Positions 7,398 through 16,716 of a stretch of DNA of 43,041 nucleotides are shown in pieces; the stretch's first letter is position 1; the number at the start of each line of letters is the position of its first letter. Under the pieces are notes generated by a model. That model had not been told where the DNA came from. It ran no database searches and saw only the letters and a program-made list of their open reading frames with translations. Source of the stretch: a virus; the IMG/VR virus record IMGVR_UViG_3300025695_000032, positions 1 to 43,041 of that record, one strand, 5' to 3'. Made by a program: the position numbers and the translations under genes.

Positions 7398-8558
7398 ATG
7401 GAACACTTACTAGAATTCTGTAAGACTAAAAGACAGAAAGAAATAATCCAAGCTAGGATGAAAACGACTAGCAACAAAAAAGCCGCTACTTTACTTGGTA
7501 TAGATAGACGTAATGTTGATACATGTCTAAAACGAGTAAGGAACTATGCGGCTTCCAATGGTATAGCTCCTGAAGCTAACTTAAACCAACGAACAGCTGA
7601 AGGCTTTGCTACTAAACGTGTATCAACTAATTATGATAGCGATGGCGAAGTTAAACAACAGTGGCATATCCAAGAGCCCGATAAAGCCGCTAAACTACAG
7701 TCTCTACTAGACGCGCTAGAATCATTCCAATATAACCCTGCTCCTGTGATTAACCGCAGAAGTGACCTACCAAATGAAGACCTATGTACTTTGTATACAC
7801 TCACTGACTTTCATTTGGGTATGTATGCTTACGGTGCTGAGACAGGCGATAACTGGGACATTAATATTGCTAAAAATGAAGCGGTTGCGGGTATATCGAG
7901 TATGGCTGAGGGGTCACCCGAATCTAAACTGGGGATACTCAATTTACAAGGGGACTTCCTACACTGGGACGGTCTAGAAGCCGTGACCCCAACAGCCAAA
8001 CACATTGTAGATGCCGATACACGCTTCTCTAAATTAATAGATATGTCACTCGACGTTATTATGGTAACTGTCGGTATATTATTAGAAAAGCATGAACAAG
8101 TTAAAGTGATTATTTGCGAAGGTAACCACGATATTGTTTCTACGATGTGGCTTAGAAAAACGATCAAAAAAATATTTATCGAAAACAAACGTGTCGAAGT
8201 TGATGATTCTGAAGTACCTTACTATGCGCATTTACATGGCAATATTATGATTGCTATGCACCACGGCCATAAGAAGAAAAACACTCAACTGCCATCACTG
8301 TTTTCGTCTGAACCTCGCTACAGAAGTATGTGGGGACAGGCTAAATATTGTTATATACACACAGGACATTACCACCATGCTGAACAAGATATGGCGGAGC
8401 ACGGCGGGGCCATCGTCGAAAGACACCCCACTCTTGCAGGTCGCGACGCTTATGCGGCTCGTGGCGGATATGTATCTTGGCGTAGCGCTCGTGCTATTAC
8501 TTATCATAGTACTCAAGGCGAAATTATGCGTGTAACCGTTACACCGCGCTATAGTTAG
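7398..8558 (+). CDS. Calcineurin-like metallophosphoesterase with N-terminal helix-turn-helix
   Basis: This 386-residue protein has two parts. Residues 5-55 look like a winged or simple helix-turn-helix (KAATLLGIDRRNVDTCLKRVRNYA). Residues 130-340 carry the full metal-site set of calcineurin-like phosphoesterases: DFH (D137, H139), GDF (D186), EGNHD (N243, H244), HHGH (288-291) and GHYHH (H324, H326). The enzyme therefore probably hydrolyses phosphodiesters, perhaps nucleic acid or a nucleotide. Fusion to a DNA-binding segment suggests nuclease or regulatory action on DNA. It lies between lysozyme and structural genes behind a good AAGGA site. Similar phage genes are known, but their substrate is not. 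Confidence 0.85.
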   Translation: MEHLLEFCKTKRQKEIIQARMKTTSNKKAATLLGIDRRNVDTCLKRVRNYAASNGIAPEANLNQRTAEGFATKRVSTNYDSDGEVKQQWHIQEPDKAAKLQSLLDALESFQYNPAPVINRRSDLPNEDLCTLYTLTDFHLGMYAYGAETGDNWDINIAKNEAVAGISSMAEGSPESKLGILNLQGDFLHWDGLEAVTPTAKHIVDADTRFSKLIDMSLDVIMVTVGILLEKHEQVKVIICEGNHDIVSTMWLRKTIKKIFIENKRVEVDDSEVPYYAHLHGNIMIAMHHGHKKKNTQLPSLFSSEPRYRSMWGQAKYCYIHTGHYHHAEQDMAEHGGAIVERHPTLAGRDAYAARGGYVSWRSARAITYHSTQGEIMRVTVTPRYS

Positions 8559-8594
8559 TATATAATTGGATAATTGCTAAAGTAGGAATTAATT

Positions 8595-10193
8595 ATGGCG
8601 GTTATCTCAGTAAAAGCTTTTAACGGTATATCACCTAAGACGCCTGCGCGACAGTTACAAGAAACTCAAGCGCAAGTGGCGTCTAATTGTGATGTCTTCC
8701 GTGGCACCCTGCGCCCGATGAAAGACTTAGGTAGCTCCGTAGCTACTGTTCCCGGTGGTTCGCAGACTATCTATAAATTTGGTCAAGACAGCACTGATGA
8801 GTCAGCTGGTTGGTTATACTGGTCTTCTGATGTCGATGTTGCTCGCGGGCAAATAGCAGGTGACACTGAAGAGTGGACTTACTATACAGGTGATGGTGCT
8901 CCTAAAGCTATTCGTGCTGGTTCAACTAGCTCGCCTATTCCTATGGGTATGCCCGGTCCTGCTACTCAGCTTATCGCTACTGAAGGTACTGCGCCTGACA
9001 ATGCTGATGAGCTAGCTCAAGAGACACGTGTGTATACATATACCTACGTCAACAAAGTCGGTGCTAGAAGTATCGAGTCTGCACCTGCACCTGCGGCTTT
9101 ATCTGTAGATGTAGTTCCCGGACAGCCTGTTACACTCTCAGGTTTTTCTACGCCACCTACTGGGCAAACCGCTACACACGTTCGCATCTATCGCTCTACT
9201 GCTGGTACATACCTGTTCACTGCTGAGTTAACTATGGCGGCGGCACTTACTGGCTTCACAGATAATGTAGACCCTGAGTTATTGGCTGAAGAGATCCCTA
9301 GTTTATTTTGGTTACCGCCACCTGATGATTTGTCAGGACTAACTAACCTGCCAAACGGTGTAATGGGTGGATTCGAAGGTAGAGATATCTATTTCTGTGA
9401 ACCTTATATACCTCATGCTTGGCCTGATGCTTACCGTCAATCTATAGACTATCCTATTGTTGGTTTAGGTGCTATTGATACTACTTTAGTCGCAGTTACT
9501 AAGGGTACGCCTTACTTTATTCAAGGCTCACACCCTGACTCTATGGTGGTAGTTAAGTCTGATATTGAACAAGCATGTGTATCTAAAGAAAGTATCGTAA
9601 GTTTTAACAATGCTGTTTTCTATGCTTCGCCTGATGGTTTAGTGATGTTGAGCTCTGGTGGCTCGCAAGTTATTACACTAGGTATGTTTACCCGTGACCA
9701 ATGGCAAGAGACATTCGACCCTGAGACTATTCGTGGTTATCACCATGATAACAAGTATATTGGGTTCTATGATAACGGTTCTGAAACTGGCTCGTTTGTA
9801 TTTGACTTCGACGTTAAACAATTCTCTATGCACGACGTGTATACACCAGTGGCGTACCAAAGCTTACGTAACGACAAACTATATGTATTAGACTCAGGTT
9901 CTATTAAGCCTTGGAATGAAGGTTCAGACCTGACATACAGTTGGGCGTCTAAAGTATTTACGTTACCACGTCCTGTGGGTATGGCCTGTGCACAAGTAGA
10001 GGCAGAGACTTATCCTGTCACTATCGACATATATGCTGACGGCTCACTTATACATACCCAAGCTGTAGCTAATCGATTCCCGTTCCGTCTACCATCTATT
10101 ACGGCTAGAGACTGGGAGTTCACACTGACAGGTGATGATGAAGTATTTTCTGTTGCGATAGCACAATCTATGGGGGAACTAGAAAGTGTCTAA
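8595..10193 (+). CDS. Virion structural protein, probable tail nozzle/tubular protein
   Basis: This 532-residue protein is mostly beta-strand by appearance, with repeated short blades (YTYTYVNKVGARSIES, VVAVTKG-like, VSFNNAVFYASPDGLVML, KYIGFYDNGSETGSFVFDF) suggestive of a beta-propeller. The N-terminus (FNGISPKTPARQLQ followed by ASNCDVFRGTLRPMK) recalls structural proteins found before the ejection genes in several podoviruses. In T7 the nozzle (gp12) occupies the same position, before genes 13-16. The stop overlaps the start of the next fibre gene by 8 bases. Role as nozzle or tail-tube component is inferred from position and fold appearance, not from a decisive motif. Confidence 0.65.
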   Translation: MAVISVKAFNGISPKTPARQLQETQAQVASNCDVFRGTLRPMKDLGSSVATVPGGSQTIYKFGQDSTDESAGWLYWSSDVDVARGQIAGDTEEWTYYTGDGAPKAIRAGSTSSPIPMGMPGPATQLIATEGTAPDNADELAQETRVYTYTYVNKVGARSIESAPAPAALSVDVVPGQPVTLSGFSTPPTGQTATHVRIYRSTAGTYLFTAELTMAAALTGFTDNVDPELLAEEIPSLFWLPPPDDLSGLTNLPNGVMGGFEGRDIYFCEPYIPHAWPDAYRQSIDYPIVGLGAIDTTLVAVTKGTPYFIQGSHPDSMVVVKSDIEQACVSKESIVSFNNAVFYASPDGLVMLSSGGSQVITLGMFTRDQWQETFDPETIRGYHHDNKYIGFYDNGSETGSFVFDFDVKQFSMHDVYTPVAYQSLRNDKLYVLDSGSIKPWNEGSDLTYSWASKVFTLPRPVGMACAQVEAETYPVTIDIYADGSLIHTQAVANRFPFRLPSITARDWEFTLTGDDEVFSVAIAQSMGELESV

Positions 10194-13100
10194 ACGATTA
10201 GGTGATAAGCTACCTCGAGTTACTAGCCAACTACCTGTTGATGTTAGAAGATATCTAGACCGAGTACGTGATGTATTTAACGGTGCTAGTGGCGAGTTAC
10301 TAACTGTAGAACAACTACGCGGTTTCGGCGTTATCGATAACAATAACAAACCCATTGCACAAGAGGACTCTAGTAATTTAGGTATTCCACCAGCGGTCAC
10401 TAACTTAGCTGCTGATGGCGCATTTCAGAACATTATTATCGACTGGGACGTGCCCGAGTACTTTGGCCATGCTTACACTGAAATCTGGGCTTCTGATATC
10501 TTTGAAGACTCACTAACACAGGTAGAGAAAGACGCATATAACGACCTAGAGCTAGCTAAACCTATCGCTATTACAAGTGGCGCTGTTTACACCGATTATA
10601 CTGGTGGCGGTAAAGGTCGTTACTACTGGGCTAGGAATGTTAATACAGCAGATACTGCTGGTCCGTTTAATGCGGTAGGTGGTGAGTACGGTGCAACTGC
10701 ACCTGATGTTGATTTGCTACTAACTACTTTAACAGGTTCAATAACTGAGTCTCAGCTTTACTCGGACTTGGGTGCTCGCTTAGATGGTTACGATGACGAT
10801 ATAGATGGTTTAATCACTACATACGGTTCGACCGTATCCGCGGCTACGAGTGCGGCTGAAGCCGCCCAAAGTGCAAGTGACGCCATAGTAGCTAAAACCG
10901 CAGCGTTAGGTGCAGAGACTGGAGCAGTAGCAGCCCAAACCGCAGCATTGGGCGCAGAGACAGGTGCAGTAGCAGCTAAAACCGCAGCATTGGGCGCAGA
11001 GACAGGTGCAGTAGCAGCTAAAACCGCAGCATTACTAGCACAAACAGGGGCTGAAACCGCAGAGGACAGTGCTGTAATTGCTAAAACCTCCGCAGAAACC
11101 GCTCAGAGTAATGCAGAAACATCTGAAACTAACGCAGCTACTAGTGCAACTAACGCACAAGGTTCAGCATCAGCCGCTTCTACATCAGCTACTACAGCAG
11201 CTCAATCAGCTACAGACGCGGGAGATAGTGCAACAGCCGCAGCTACTAGTGAAACTAATGCAGCTACTTATGCTACAGATGCAGGTACTGCTTCTACAGC
11301 AGCTCAAACAGCTAAACTAGCAGCTGAAACAGCTCAGAGTAATGCAGAAACATCTGAAACTAACGCAGCTACTAGTGCAACTAACGCACAAGGTTCAGCA
11401 TCAGCTGCTTCTACATCAGCTACTACAGCAGCTCAGTCAGCTACAGACGCTGGAGATAGTGCAACAGCCGCAGCTACTAGTGAAACTAATGCGGCTACTC
11501 ATGCTACAGATGCAGGTACAGCTTCTACAGCCAGTGAAACATCTAAACTAGCGGCGGTAGCAGCGCAGGGTAATGCAGAAACAGCAGAAGCTAACGCAGC
11601 TACTAGTGCTGGTGCCGCGGCTACTAGTGCGGCTAACGCAAGTGCGAGTGAAACCGCCGCAGGTCAGAGTGCTAGTGCGGCCAATACTGATAAATTAGCA
11701 GCTGAAACAGCTCGCAGTGGTGCGGAAACAGCAAAAACTAATGCGGCTACTAGTGAATCTAACGCAGCGGGGTCAGCTTCATCCGCTTCTACTAGTGCCA
11801 CTAACGCGGCTAACTCAGCTACTGCGGCAGGAAACTCTGCTTCCGCTGCGAACACTAGTGCTGAGACAGCAGCTACTAAGGCTACAGACGCAGGTACATC
11901 AGCAGAGGCCGCGGCGGTAAGTCAGACGGCGGCTAGTACCAGTGCAACTAACGCGGCAACAAGCGCTGGCGCGGCGGCTACCAGTGCAACTAACGCAAGT
12001 GCAAGTGAAACAGCGGCTGGCCAATCAGCGACAACTGCTAGCACACACGCGAATACCGCATCTACAAAAGCGGCTGATGCTTCTACCTATGCTTCAAACG
12101 CGGCTACTAGTGCTACTGATGCAGCAGGTTCAGCTACAGCGGCGGCAAGTACGGTCAACGGGCTGACAGCCCGCTTAGATAATGTTAACGGTGGCACTGG
12201 TGACGCAGTTACGGTTGAACAGGCATACTCAGTTACGGCCCAAAATGCGGGCGATATAACAAGTCTAGAAGGTCAGTACTCAGTTAAGATTGACAACGAT
12301 GGTTATGTCACAGGGTTTGGATTATCTTCTACACCTGTAGATGGTACGCCTTTCTCAGAGATGATTGTACGTGCAGATAGATTCAGTATCGGCTCTGGTA
12401 ACACAGATATTATCCCGTTTGTTGTTACGACTGCTGAGACTACACTTAACGGTGTAACAGTACCCGCTGGTGTTTATATCGACCAAGCGTTTATTAAGGA
12501 CGGCGCGATGAGCAGTGCCAAGATAGGTAATGCGGCTATCGACAGTGCTAAGATTGCCGATGCCGCTATTACTAATGCTAAGATTGGTGCTGCCGCTATT
12601 ACATCTGCTAAGATTGATGACGCTGCTATTACATCTGCTAAGATTGATGATGCCGCTATTACTAATGCTAAGATTGGTGCTGCCGCTATTACATCTGCTA
12701 AGATTGGTGATGCAGCTATTACAGCAGCTAAAATTGGCGACGCACAGATTACTAACGCTAAGATAGGCAATGCTGCCATAACTGAAGCTAAGATTGCTAA
12801 TGCTGCCATAACTGAAGCTAAGATTGGCAACGCGGCTATTACCACTGCCAAGATAGATAATGCGGCTATTACTACTGCTAAGATTAACGACCTTGCAGTT
12901 GAAACAATTAAAATAAAAGACCAAGCTGTGTCGTTCGCGGTTAGCGCGTTCACTTCATCAAGTACTAGTATCACTAGCTCAATAAAGAACATACAGAGTG
13001 TGGCTATAACTACCACAGGCGCTCCAGTAGATGTAGTAGCTATGACGACAGTTAGGATGTCAATCGCATTTCAAAATGGTTTTACCGTGTCTTTATATAG

Positions 13101-13284
13101 AGGGTCTACACTACTGATAAGCGCTACTTTAGAGACAGATTACAACGGCGAGTTCCATAGTAACGTACCTTTGATGTTTAGGGACACGCCTTCGGCAGGT
13201 ACTTACACGTACTACCTTAAAATTAACGGTGGTGGTGGTAACGCTAGTAACAGGTATATGCGAGTCTTGGAGACTAAGAAATGA
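10186..13284 (+). CDS. Long tail/side fibre protein with alanine-rich stalk and 10-residue repeats
   Basis: This 1032-residue protein starts with GTG 10186, which has GGGGGAA about 8 bases upstream. Residues about 75-170 look like a fibronectin-type domain, as in lambda gpJ relatives (GRYYWARNVNTADTAGPF). Residues about 216-660 are an Ala/Thr/Ser-rich coiled stalk like lambda Stf (TSETNAATSATNAQGSASAAS), encoded by near-identical DNA repeats. Residues about 700-775 resemble the DUF1983 segment of gpJ-type proteins. About 13 copies of a 10-residue repeat (AAIT-AKIG-D type) follow, then a small beta C-terminal domain. It is a trimeric fibre that would link or extend from the tail and contact the host. 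The next gene is a paired assembly chaperone. Confidence 0.85.
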   Translation: MSKRLGDKLPRVTSQLPVDVRRYLDRVRDVFNGASGELLTVEQLRGFGVIDNNNKPIAQEDSSNLGIPPAVTNLAADGAFQNIIIDWDVPEYFGHAYTEIWASDIFEDSLTQVEKDAYNDLELAKPIAITSGAVYTDYTGGGKGRYYWARNVNTADTAGPFNAVGGEYGATAPDVDLLLTTLTGSITESQLYSDLGARLDGYDDDIDGLITTYGSTVSAATSAAEAAQSASDAIVAKTAALGAETGAVAAQTAALGAETGAVAAKTAALGAETGAVAAKTAALLAQTGAETAEDSAVIAKTSAETAQSNAETSETNAATSATNAQGSASAASTSATTAAQSATDAGDSATAAATSETNAATYATDAGTASTAAQTAKLAAETAQSNAETSETNAATSATNAQGSASAASTSATTAAQSATDAGDSATAAATSETNAATHATDAGTASTASETSKLAAVAAQGNAETAEANAATSAGAAATSAANASASETAAGQSASAANTDKLAAETARSGAETAKTNAATSESNAAGSASSASTSATNAANSATAAGNSASAANTSAETAATKATDAGTSAEAAAVSQTAASTSATNAATSAGAAATSATNASASETAAGQSATTASTHANTASTKAADASTYASNAATSATDAAGSATAAASTVNGLTARLDNVNGGTGDAVTVEQAYSVTAQNAGDITSLEGQYSVKIDNDGYVTGFGLSSTPVDGTPFSEMIVRADRFSIGSGNTDIIPFVVTTAETTLNGVTVPAGVYIDQAFIKDGAMSSAKIGNAAIDSAKIADAAITNAKIGAAAITSAKIDDAAITSAKIDDAAITNAKIGAAAITSAKIGDAAITAAKIGDAQITNAKIGNAAITEAKIANAAITEAKIGNAAITTAKIDNAAITTAKINDLAVETIKIKDQAVSFAVSAFTSSSTSITSSIKNIQSVAITTTGAPVDVVAMTTVRMSIAFQNGFTVSLYRGSTLLISATLETDYNGEFHSNVPLMFRDTPSAGTYTYYLKINGGGGNASNRYMRVLETKK
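11101..11562 (+). repeat. 231-bp tandem duplication within the fibre stalk
   Basis: The sequence from 11101 is repeated from 11332 with only scattered, mostly synonymous differences over about 200 bases, and then diverges. The period of 231 bases equals 77 residues and keeps the frame. It encodes part of the alanine-rich stalk, so copy number would set fibre length. Confidence 0.85.
12508..12927 (+). repeat. 30-bp tandem repeats encoding AKIG-type decapeptides
   Basis: About 13 degenerate copies of a 30-base unit of the type GCTAAGATTGGTGATGCCGC followed by TATTACATCT encode the AKIGDAAITS-like decapeptide. The frame is kept throughout. Some adjacent units are identical at DNA level, which points to recent expansion. 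Confidence 0.85.
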
Positions 13285-13664
13285 AAAACTTTATTGTATA
13301 CAATAGCAGTGGCGAAATCCTACGAACGGGAAGTTGCCCAGATTCAGTTTTCTCTGCCCAAGCCCAAGACGGTGAGTTTATTATGGAAGGTGTCTGTGAA
13401 GACGACGCCAACTACTCAGTGGTTAATAGCGCATTGGTACACACGCCTGTAGTACCTACGGTGGAAGAAGTACAACAGAAAATTAGGTCTGCTAGGAATA
13501 GCAGGTTGAAAGTTAGTGATTGGACTCAAGTACCGGACGCTCCACTGACCGATGCGAAGAAGTTAGAGTGGCGTACCTACCGCCAAGCGTTAAGAGATTT
13601 ACCTGCTCAATACCAGAATGAGACGGATTTTGCAAACGTAGTGTTCCCTAATCCGCCAGAATAA
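13281..13664 (+). CDS. Tail fibre assembly protein, Phage_tail_APC-like (second copy)
   Basis: This 127-residue protein overlaps the fibre stop by ATGA. The C-terminal half shows the same assembly-chaperone pattern as 3337-3741: ARNSRLKVSDW, then YRQALRDLP, then FPNPPE at the end. The N-terminal halves of the two proteins differ, which suggests each is matched to its own fibre. The family assignment is firmer here than for the first copy because the motif is closer to consensus (SDWTQVPDAPL). Confidence 0.78.
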   Translation: MKNFIVYNSSGEILRTGSCPDSVFSAQAQDGEFIMEGVCEDDANYSVVNSALVHTPVVPTVEEVQQKIRSARNSRLKVSDWTQVPDAPLTDAKKLEWRTYRQALRDLPAQYQNETDFANVVFPNPPE

Positions 13665-13679
13665 GGCATAATATAGGCT

Positions 13680-14111
13680 ATGAATAAGCCTAACTCACAG
13701 TTGTTACTAAACTCACGACAATATGTAGGTACGTGGGTAGCTCTCCAAACTGGTCAAACTGGTGACTGGGGGAGTTTTAATGCCTTTGGTATAGAGGTTA
13801 ACGACGCGATTGTTGCAGGTGTTGTGATTAATAATATTAACGGTGCGAACGCTACAGTGCATATAGCCATAGCTAGACCATCTAAGTTACTACACAAGTT
13901 ATTTACCGTTGTATGTGACTACGCATTTAATCAATTAGGGCTACTACGTTTGACGGGTATGGTTCCTACTGATGAACCAAAGACTATTGCCTTTGATAAG
14001 AAGATAGGCTTCGAAGAAGAATTCATAATGAAAGATGGCGCTCCGGGCGCTGACATGCAGTTTTTAGTTATGTGGCATGATAAGTGTCGCTGGCGACCTA
14101 ATAGGAGTTAA
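13680..14111 (+). CDS. GNAT-like internal virion protein (T7 gp13-like position)
   Basis: This 143-residue protein has the shape of a GNAT acetyltransferase fold: a central strand pair (ATVHIAIARPSKL), a helix (LHKLFTVVCDYAFNQLGLLRL) and the terminal IAFDKKIGFEEEFIMKDG segment typical of the cofactor-side end of GNAT proteins. The acetyl-CoA binding loop (usually Q/RxxGxG/A) is not clear, so enzymatic activity is doubtful. T7 gp13 and its relatives hold the same place, before the ejection proteins. Assembly role inferred. Confidence 0.65.
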   Translation: MNKPNSQLLLNSRQYVGTWVALQTGQTGDWGSFNAFGIEVNDAIVAGVVINNINGANATVHIAIARPSKLLHKLFTVVCDYAFNQLGLLRLTGMVPTDEPKTIAFDKKIGFEEEFIMKDGAPGADMQFLVMWHDKCRWRPNRS

Positions 14112-14113
14112 TC

Positions 14114-15073
14114 ATGGGCGGTAAAAGCGCACCAGCACCCGACTATAGTGGTATGGAACAAGTAGCTCGCGAGCAACTTGCTTTTTCTAGACAGCAATAC
14201 AGAGACTTATTACCAGTCGCGCAAGAAATCGCTGGTCTACAAGCAGACGCTCAGCGTCAACAAATGGACCAAGCTGCTGACTACTATGCTTACCAACAAG
14301 AAACCTTTAGGCCACTAGAGCAAGGTCTTGTGCAACGAGCTCAAGAGATGGATACCGAAGCGTATCGTCAGCAACAGGCTTCTCAAGCAAGTGCAGCTGC
14401 GGCTCGTGCCTTCTCAACTTCTGATGCTATGAACCAAAGAGCTATGGCGGCTCGTGGTGTTAATCCTAATTCTGGAGCAGCTCGTGCAGCTGGCTCTGCT
14501 ACTGGGTTACAACAAGCGGCTATGCGTGCATCTGCAATGACAGGCGCAAGGCAACAAGCACAAGATAGAGCGACAGCGGCGCAATATCAAGCAGCTGGCT
14601 TAGGTCGTGGTTTAGCAACTAACTCTCTACAAGCGTTCCAAGGTGCTACTGGCGCTGGCTCTTCCGCTATGGGTACTTATCAAGCACCGGGCGCGGCGTA
14701 TATGTCGGGCTTAGGTCAAGCAGGTAACACATTCGGTAATATTGCTAGCACACAAGCTAGTGTATACAGCAACGCGATGAACGCCCAAGGCGAAATGTAC
14801 GGTGCTATTTTAGGGGCAGGTGCTACAGCCTACGCTTCTGACCGTAGACTAAAAACTAACATTACTAAAGTCGGTGCCGACGAAGCTACTGGCCTTAACT
14901 TATACCAATTCAACTATATTCCTGAAGTGGGCGATGACGGTACTTACGTCGGTGTTATGTCTGATGAAGTTCGTGAGTTGTTCCCAAGTGCAGTAATTGT
15001 AATGAGTAATGGTTTTGATGCGGTTAACTACGAAGAGTTAGGCATTGAGATGAAACAAGTAGGAGAAGCGTAA
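14114..15073 (+). CDS. Ejection protein with C-terminal S74-type self-processing domain
   Basis: This 319-residue protein starts 2 bases after the GNAT-like gene, with AGGAG upstream. Residues 1-240 are Ala/Gln/Gly-rich and helical, as expected for a T7 gp14-type ejection protein. At residue 242 the sequence changes to SDRRLKTNI, the hallmark start of the intramolecular chaperone (peptidase S74) domain, which normally cuts just before this Ser using a Ser/Lys pair (Ser242, Lys247). The following part (LYQFNYIPE, YVGVMSDEV, VNYEELG) is the usual S74 core but only about 78 residues long. S74 domains are best known from tail spikes. Position 1 of the ejection block implies that this one sits on an internal virion protein. 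Confidence 0.75.
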   Translation: MGGKSAPAPDYSGMEQVAREQLAFSRQQYRDLLPVAQEIAGLQADAQRQQMDQAADYYAYQQETFRPLEQGLVQRAQEMDTEAYRQQQASQASAAAARAFSTSDAMNQRAMAARGVNPNSGAARAAGSATGLQQAAMRASAMTGARQQAQDRATAAQYQAAGLGRGLATNSLQAFQGATGAGSSAMGTYQAPGAAYMSGLGQAGNTFGNIASTQASVYSNAMNAQGEMYGAILGAGATAYASDRRLKTNITKVGADEATGLNLYQFNYIPEVGDDGTYVGVMSDEVRELFPSAVIVMSNGFDAVNYEELGIEMKQVGEA

Positions 15074-16707
15074 TGGGTTGGGCATCGGGTTTTAGAGCAG
15101 GGTCAGAGCTAGTAAGAAACGCTATGGAATTGCGCGACAAACGAGAGTTGCGCGAAGGATTATCTAAGTTACAAGAAGAGCGGGACGCCACACTTGAAGC
15201 ACAAAAAGCTCAAGCTCTACAAGAGCAACAGCTAACTCAACAAGGCGTGCCATTATCTTCTCAAGTAGCTAACCCTGATGGACTACCAACAATGCTTGGT
15301 GCAACCCCAGTCGCTGCTGGCAATATGTCTCCTGTAGCTCCACAAGGTGGCGTACCACTAGGTCAACTACAAGCTGTACAGTTTACACAGGCTGCTGAAA
15401 ACTTACCTACTATGTCAGAGGCTGAGTACCTGAGAAAGCAAGCAGACGTATATACTCGGTTCGGAAAAGACGACAGAGCCGCCGCTATACGTGGTGAACT
15501 ACGCGGCCTTACTAGACAAGAGTTATTAGACCAACGTTATGAGGCTGATCGAGATGAAGATAGAAGACGTTACGATGCAGAACAAGAGGCGGCCGCTCAA
15601 GCTAAAGCGGACACAGCGGCGTTTAGAGCTAATCAACTAAAATACCAGCAAACTGTAGCTGATAAACAGTTGGCGGCTACAAATAATAGAATAAAAATTG
15701 ATAGCCAAAATGAAGCTACACGTCTGGCGCAGACAGCTGGCTCTAGCATATATCAAAATACTATAATGAATGGCGGTTCTCTTAATGACGTTTATGCCGC
15801 GGTAGGCGAACAATTCCCTCAACGCTTAGAAGACGGCTCTGTTAACCCACAATACTCAGCTGCTATGGCTGTGGCTAACAAACAAGCTATTGAAGATTCT
15901 GGGCTAGATGCGCAAGGTATTGGTAGCATAAACAGTAGTGTAATTAACACTATAGATAACGCACTTAGCTTCGAAGGTGATGAGACTCAGCGTATAGAGA
16001 GACTTAACGAAGCCGCTGCCGTTGTTTTTGATTCAGACCCATATGATAATGTAACGCCTAGAATTGTTCGTGCATCTGACTTACCATCTGGCTATGGTCC
16101 TATAGACAGTGGCTACGTTATTCTAGAAGGTGATAGACTTGTAGACAGTTTTGACAGCTTAGACGAGATATCTAAGATGGGTGAGTCTTTTAAAGAACAG
16201 CTTAACAATAACCCTGTTAACTATGCTGTCCTGTTCGCTGAACAAAAACAAAGAAGTTTAACTGCTTCTTTAGCAAACGCAAAAGACCAAGCTGCACGCC
16301 AAAAAGCTTACTTCAGCTTTCTCGAGAAGAACCCGACTATGGTTGGCACGGATAAGATGAGAGAGATAGAGAAGCTGTATCGCGTAGGTCAACCACTCGA
16401 TAATAAGGGTAGATTCGGTGGCGGTACTAGTCCTAGTACCAATAATCAGCCTAAAGGGTTGTTCTCAACCACAGATACCAAACTAGAACAAGAGGCGGCT
16501 GAAGCGCAACTTCTGGCGGAGCGTCAGGCTGTTTACACACCTGAAGTTTATGAAAGAATAAGTGACCCTAGAACAGTTATTAGTGACCTAGAAACAATAG
16601 CTAATGACCCTGCCGCTCCAGAAGAGTTTAGGACTCTTGCAGAGAATATACTTAGCGATAGACGTCGCGAATCGGCAATGCGTAATCTAGTAAATTCTCG
16701 TTTATAA
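15073..16707 (+). CDS. Internal virion (ejection) protein, gp15-like position
   Basis: This 544-residue protein begins in a TAATG overlap with the previous gene. It is strongly helical and rich in Gln, Glu, Ala and Arg, with a coiled-coil segment at about residues 130-215 (RYEADRDEDRRRYDAEQEAAAQAK). No signal peptide or membrane helix is seen. It lies between the gp14-like and the giant gp16-like genes, the position of T7 gp15, which builds the periplasmic tube for DNA ejection. The function is inferred from order and composition, since no catalytic motif is visible. Confidence 0.65.
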   Translation: MGWASGFRAGSELVRNAMELRDKRELREGLSKLQEERDATLEAQKAQALQEQQLTQQGVPLSSQVANPDGLPTMLGATPVAAGNMSPVAPQGGVPLGQLQAVQFTQAAENLPTMSEAEYLRKQADVYTRFGKDDRAAAIRGELRGLTRQELLDQRYEADRDEDRRRYDAEQEAAAQAKADTAAFRANQLKYQQTVADKQLAATNNRIKIDSQNEATRLAQTAGSSIYQNTIMNGGSLNDVYAAVGEQFPQRLEDGSVNPQYSAAMAVANKQAIEDSGLDAQGIGSINSSVINTIDNALSFEGDETQRIERLNEAAAVVFDSDPYDNVTPRIVRASDLPSGYGPIDSGYVILEGDRLVDSFDSLDEISKMGESFKEQLNNNPVNYAVLFAEQKQRSLTASLANAKDQAARQKAYFSFLEKNPTMVGTDKMREIEKLYRVGQPLDNKGRFGGGTSPSTNNQPKGLFSTTDTKLEQEAAEAQLLAERQAVYTPEVYERISDPRTVISDLETIANDPAAPEEFRTLAENILSDRRRESAMRNLVNSRL

Positions 16708-16716
16708 GGATACTCT

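Noticed and set aside
8561-8566. TATAAT-like box before the nozzle gene.
   Set aside because: No acceptable -35 box lies 15-19 bases upstream; the gap is only 36 bases and AT-rich by nature.
12355-13016. Long minus-strand frames opposite the decapeptide repeats.
   Set aside because: They are produced by the 30-bp periodic repeat on the coding strand and have highly repetitive Leu/Ser/Asn or Ile/Ala composition, with no start signals.
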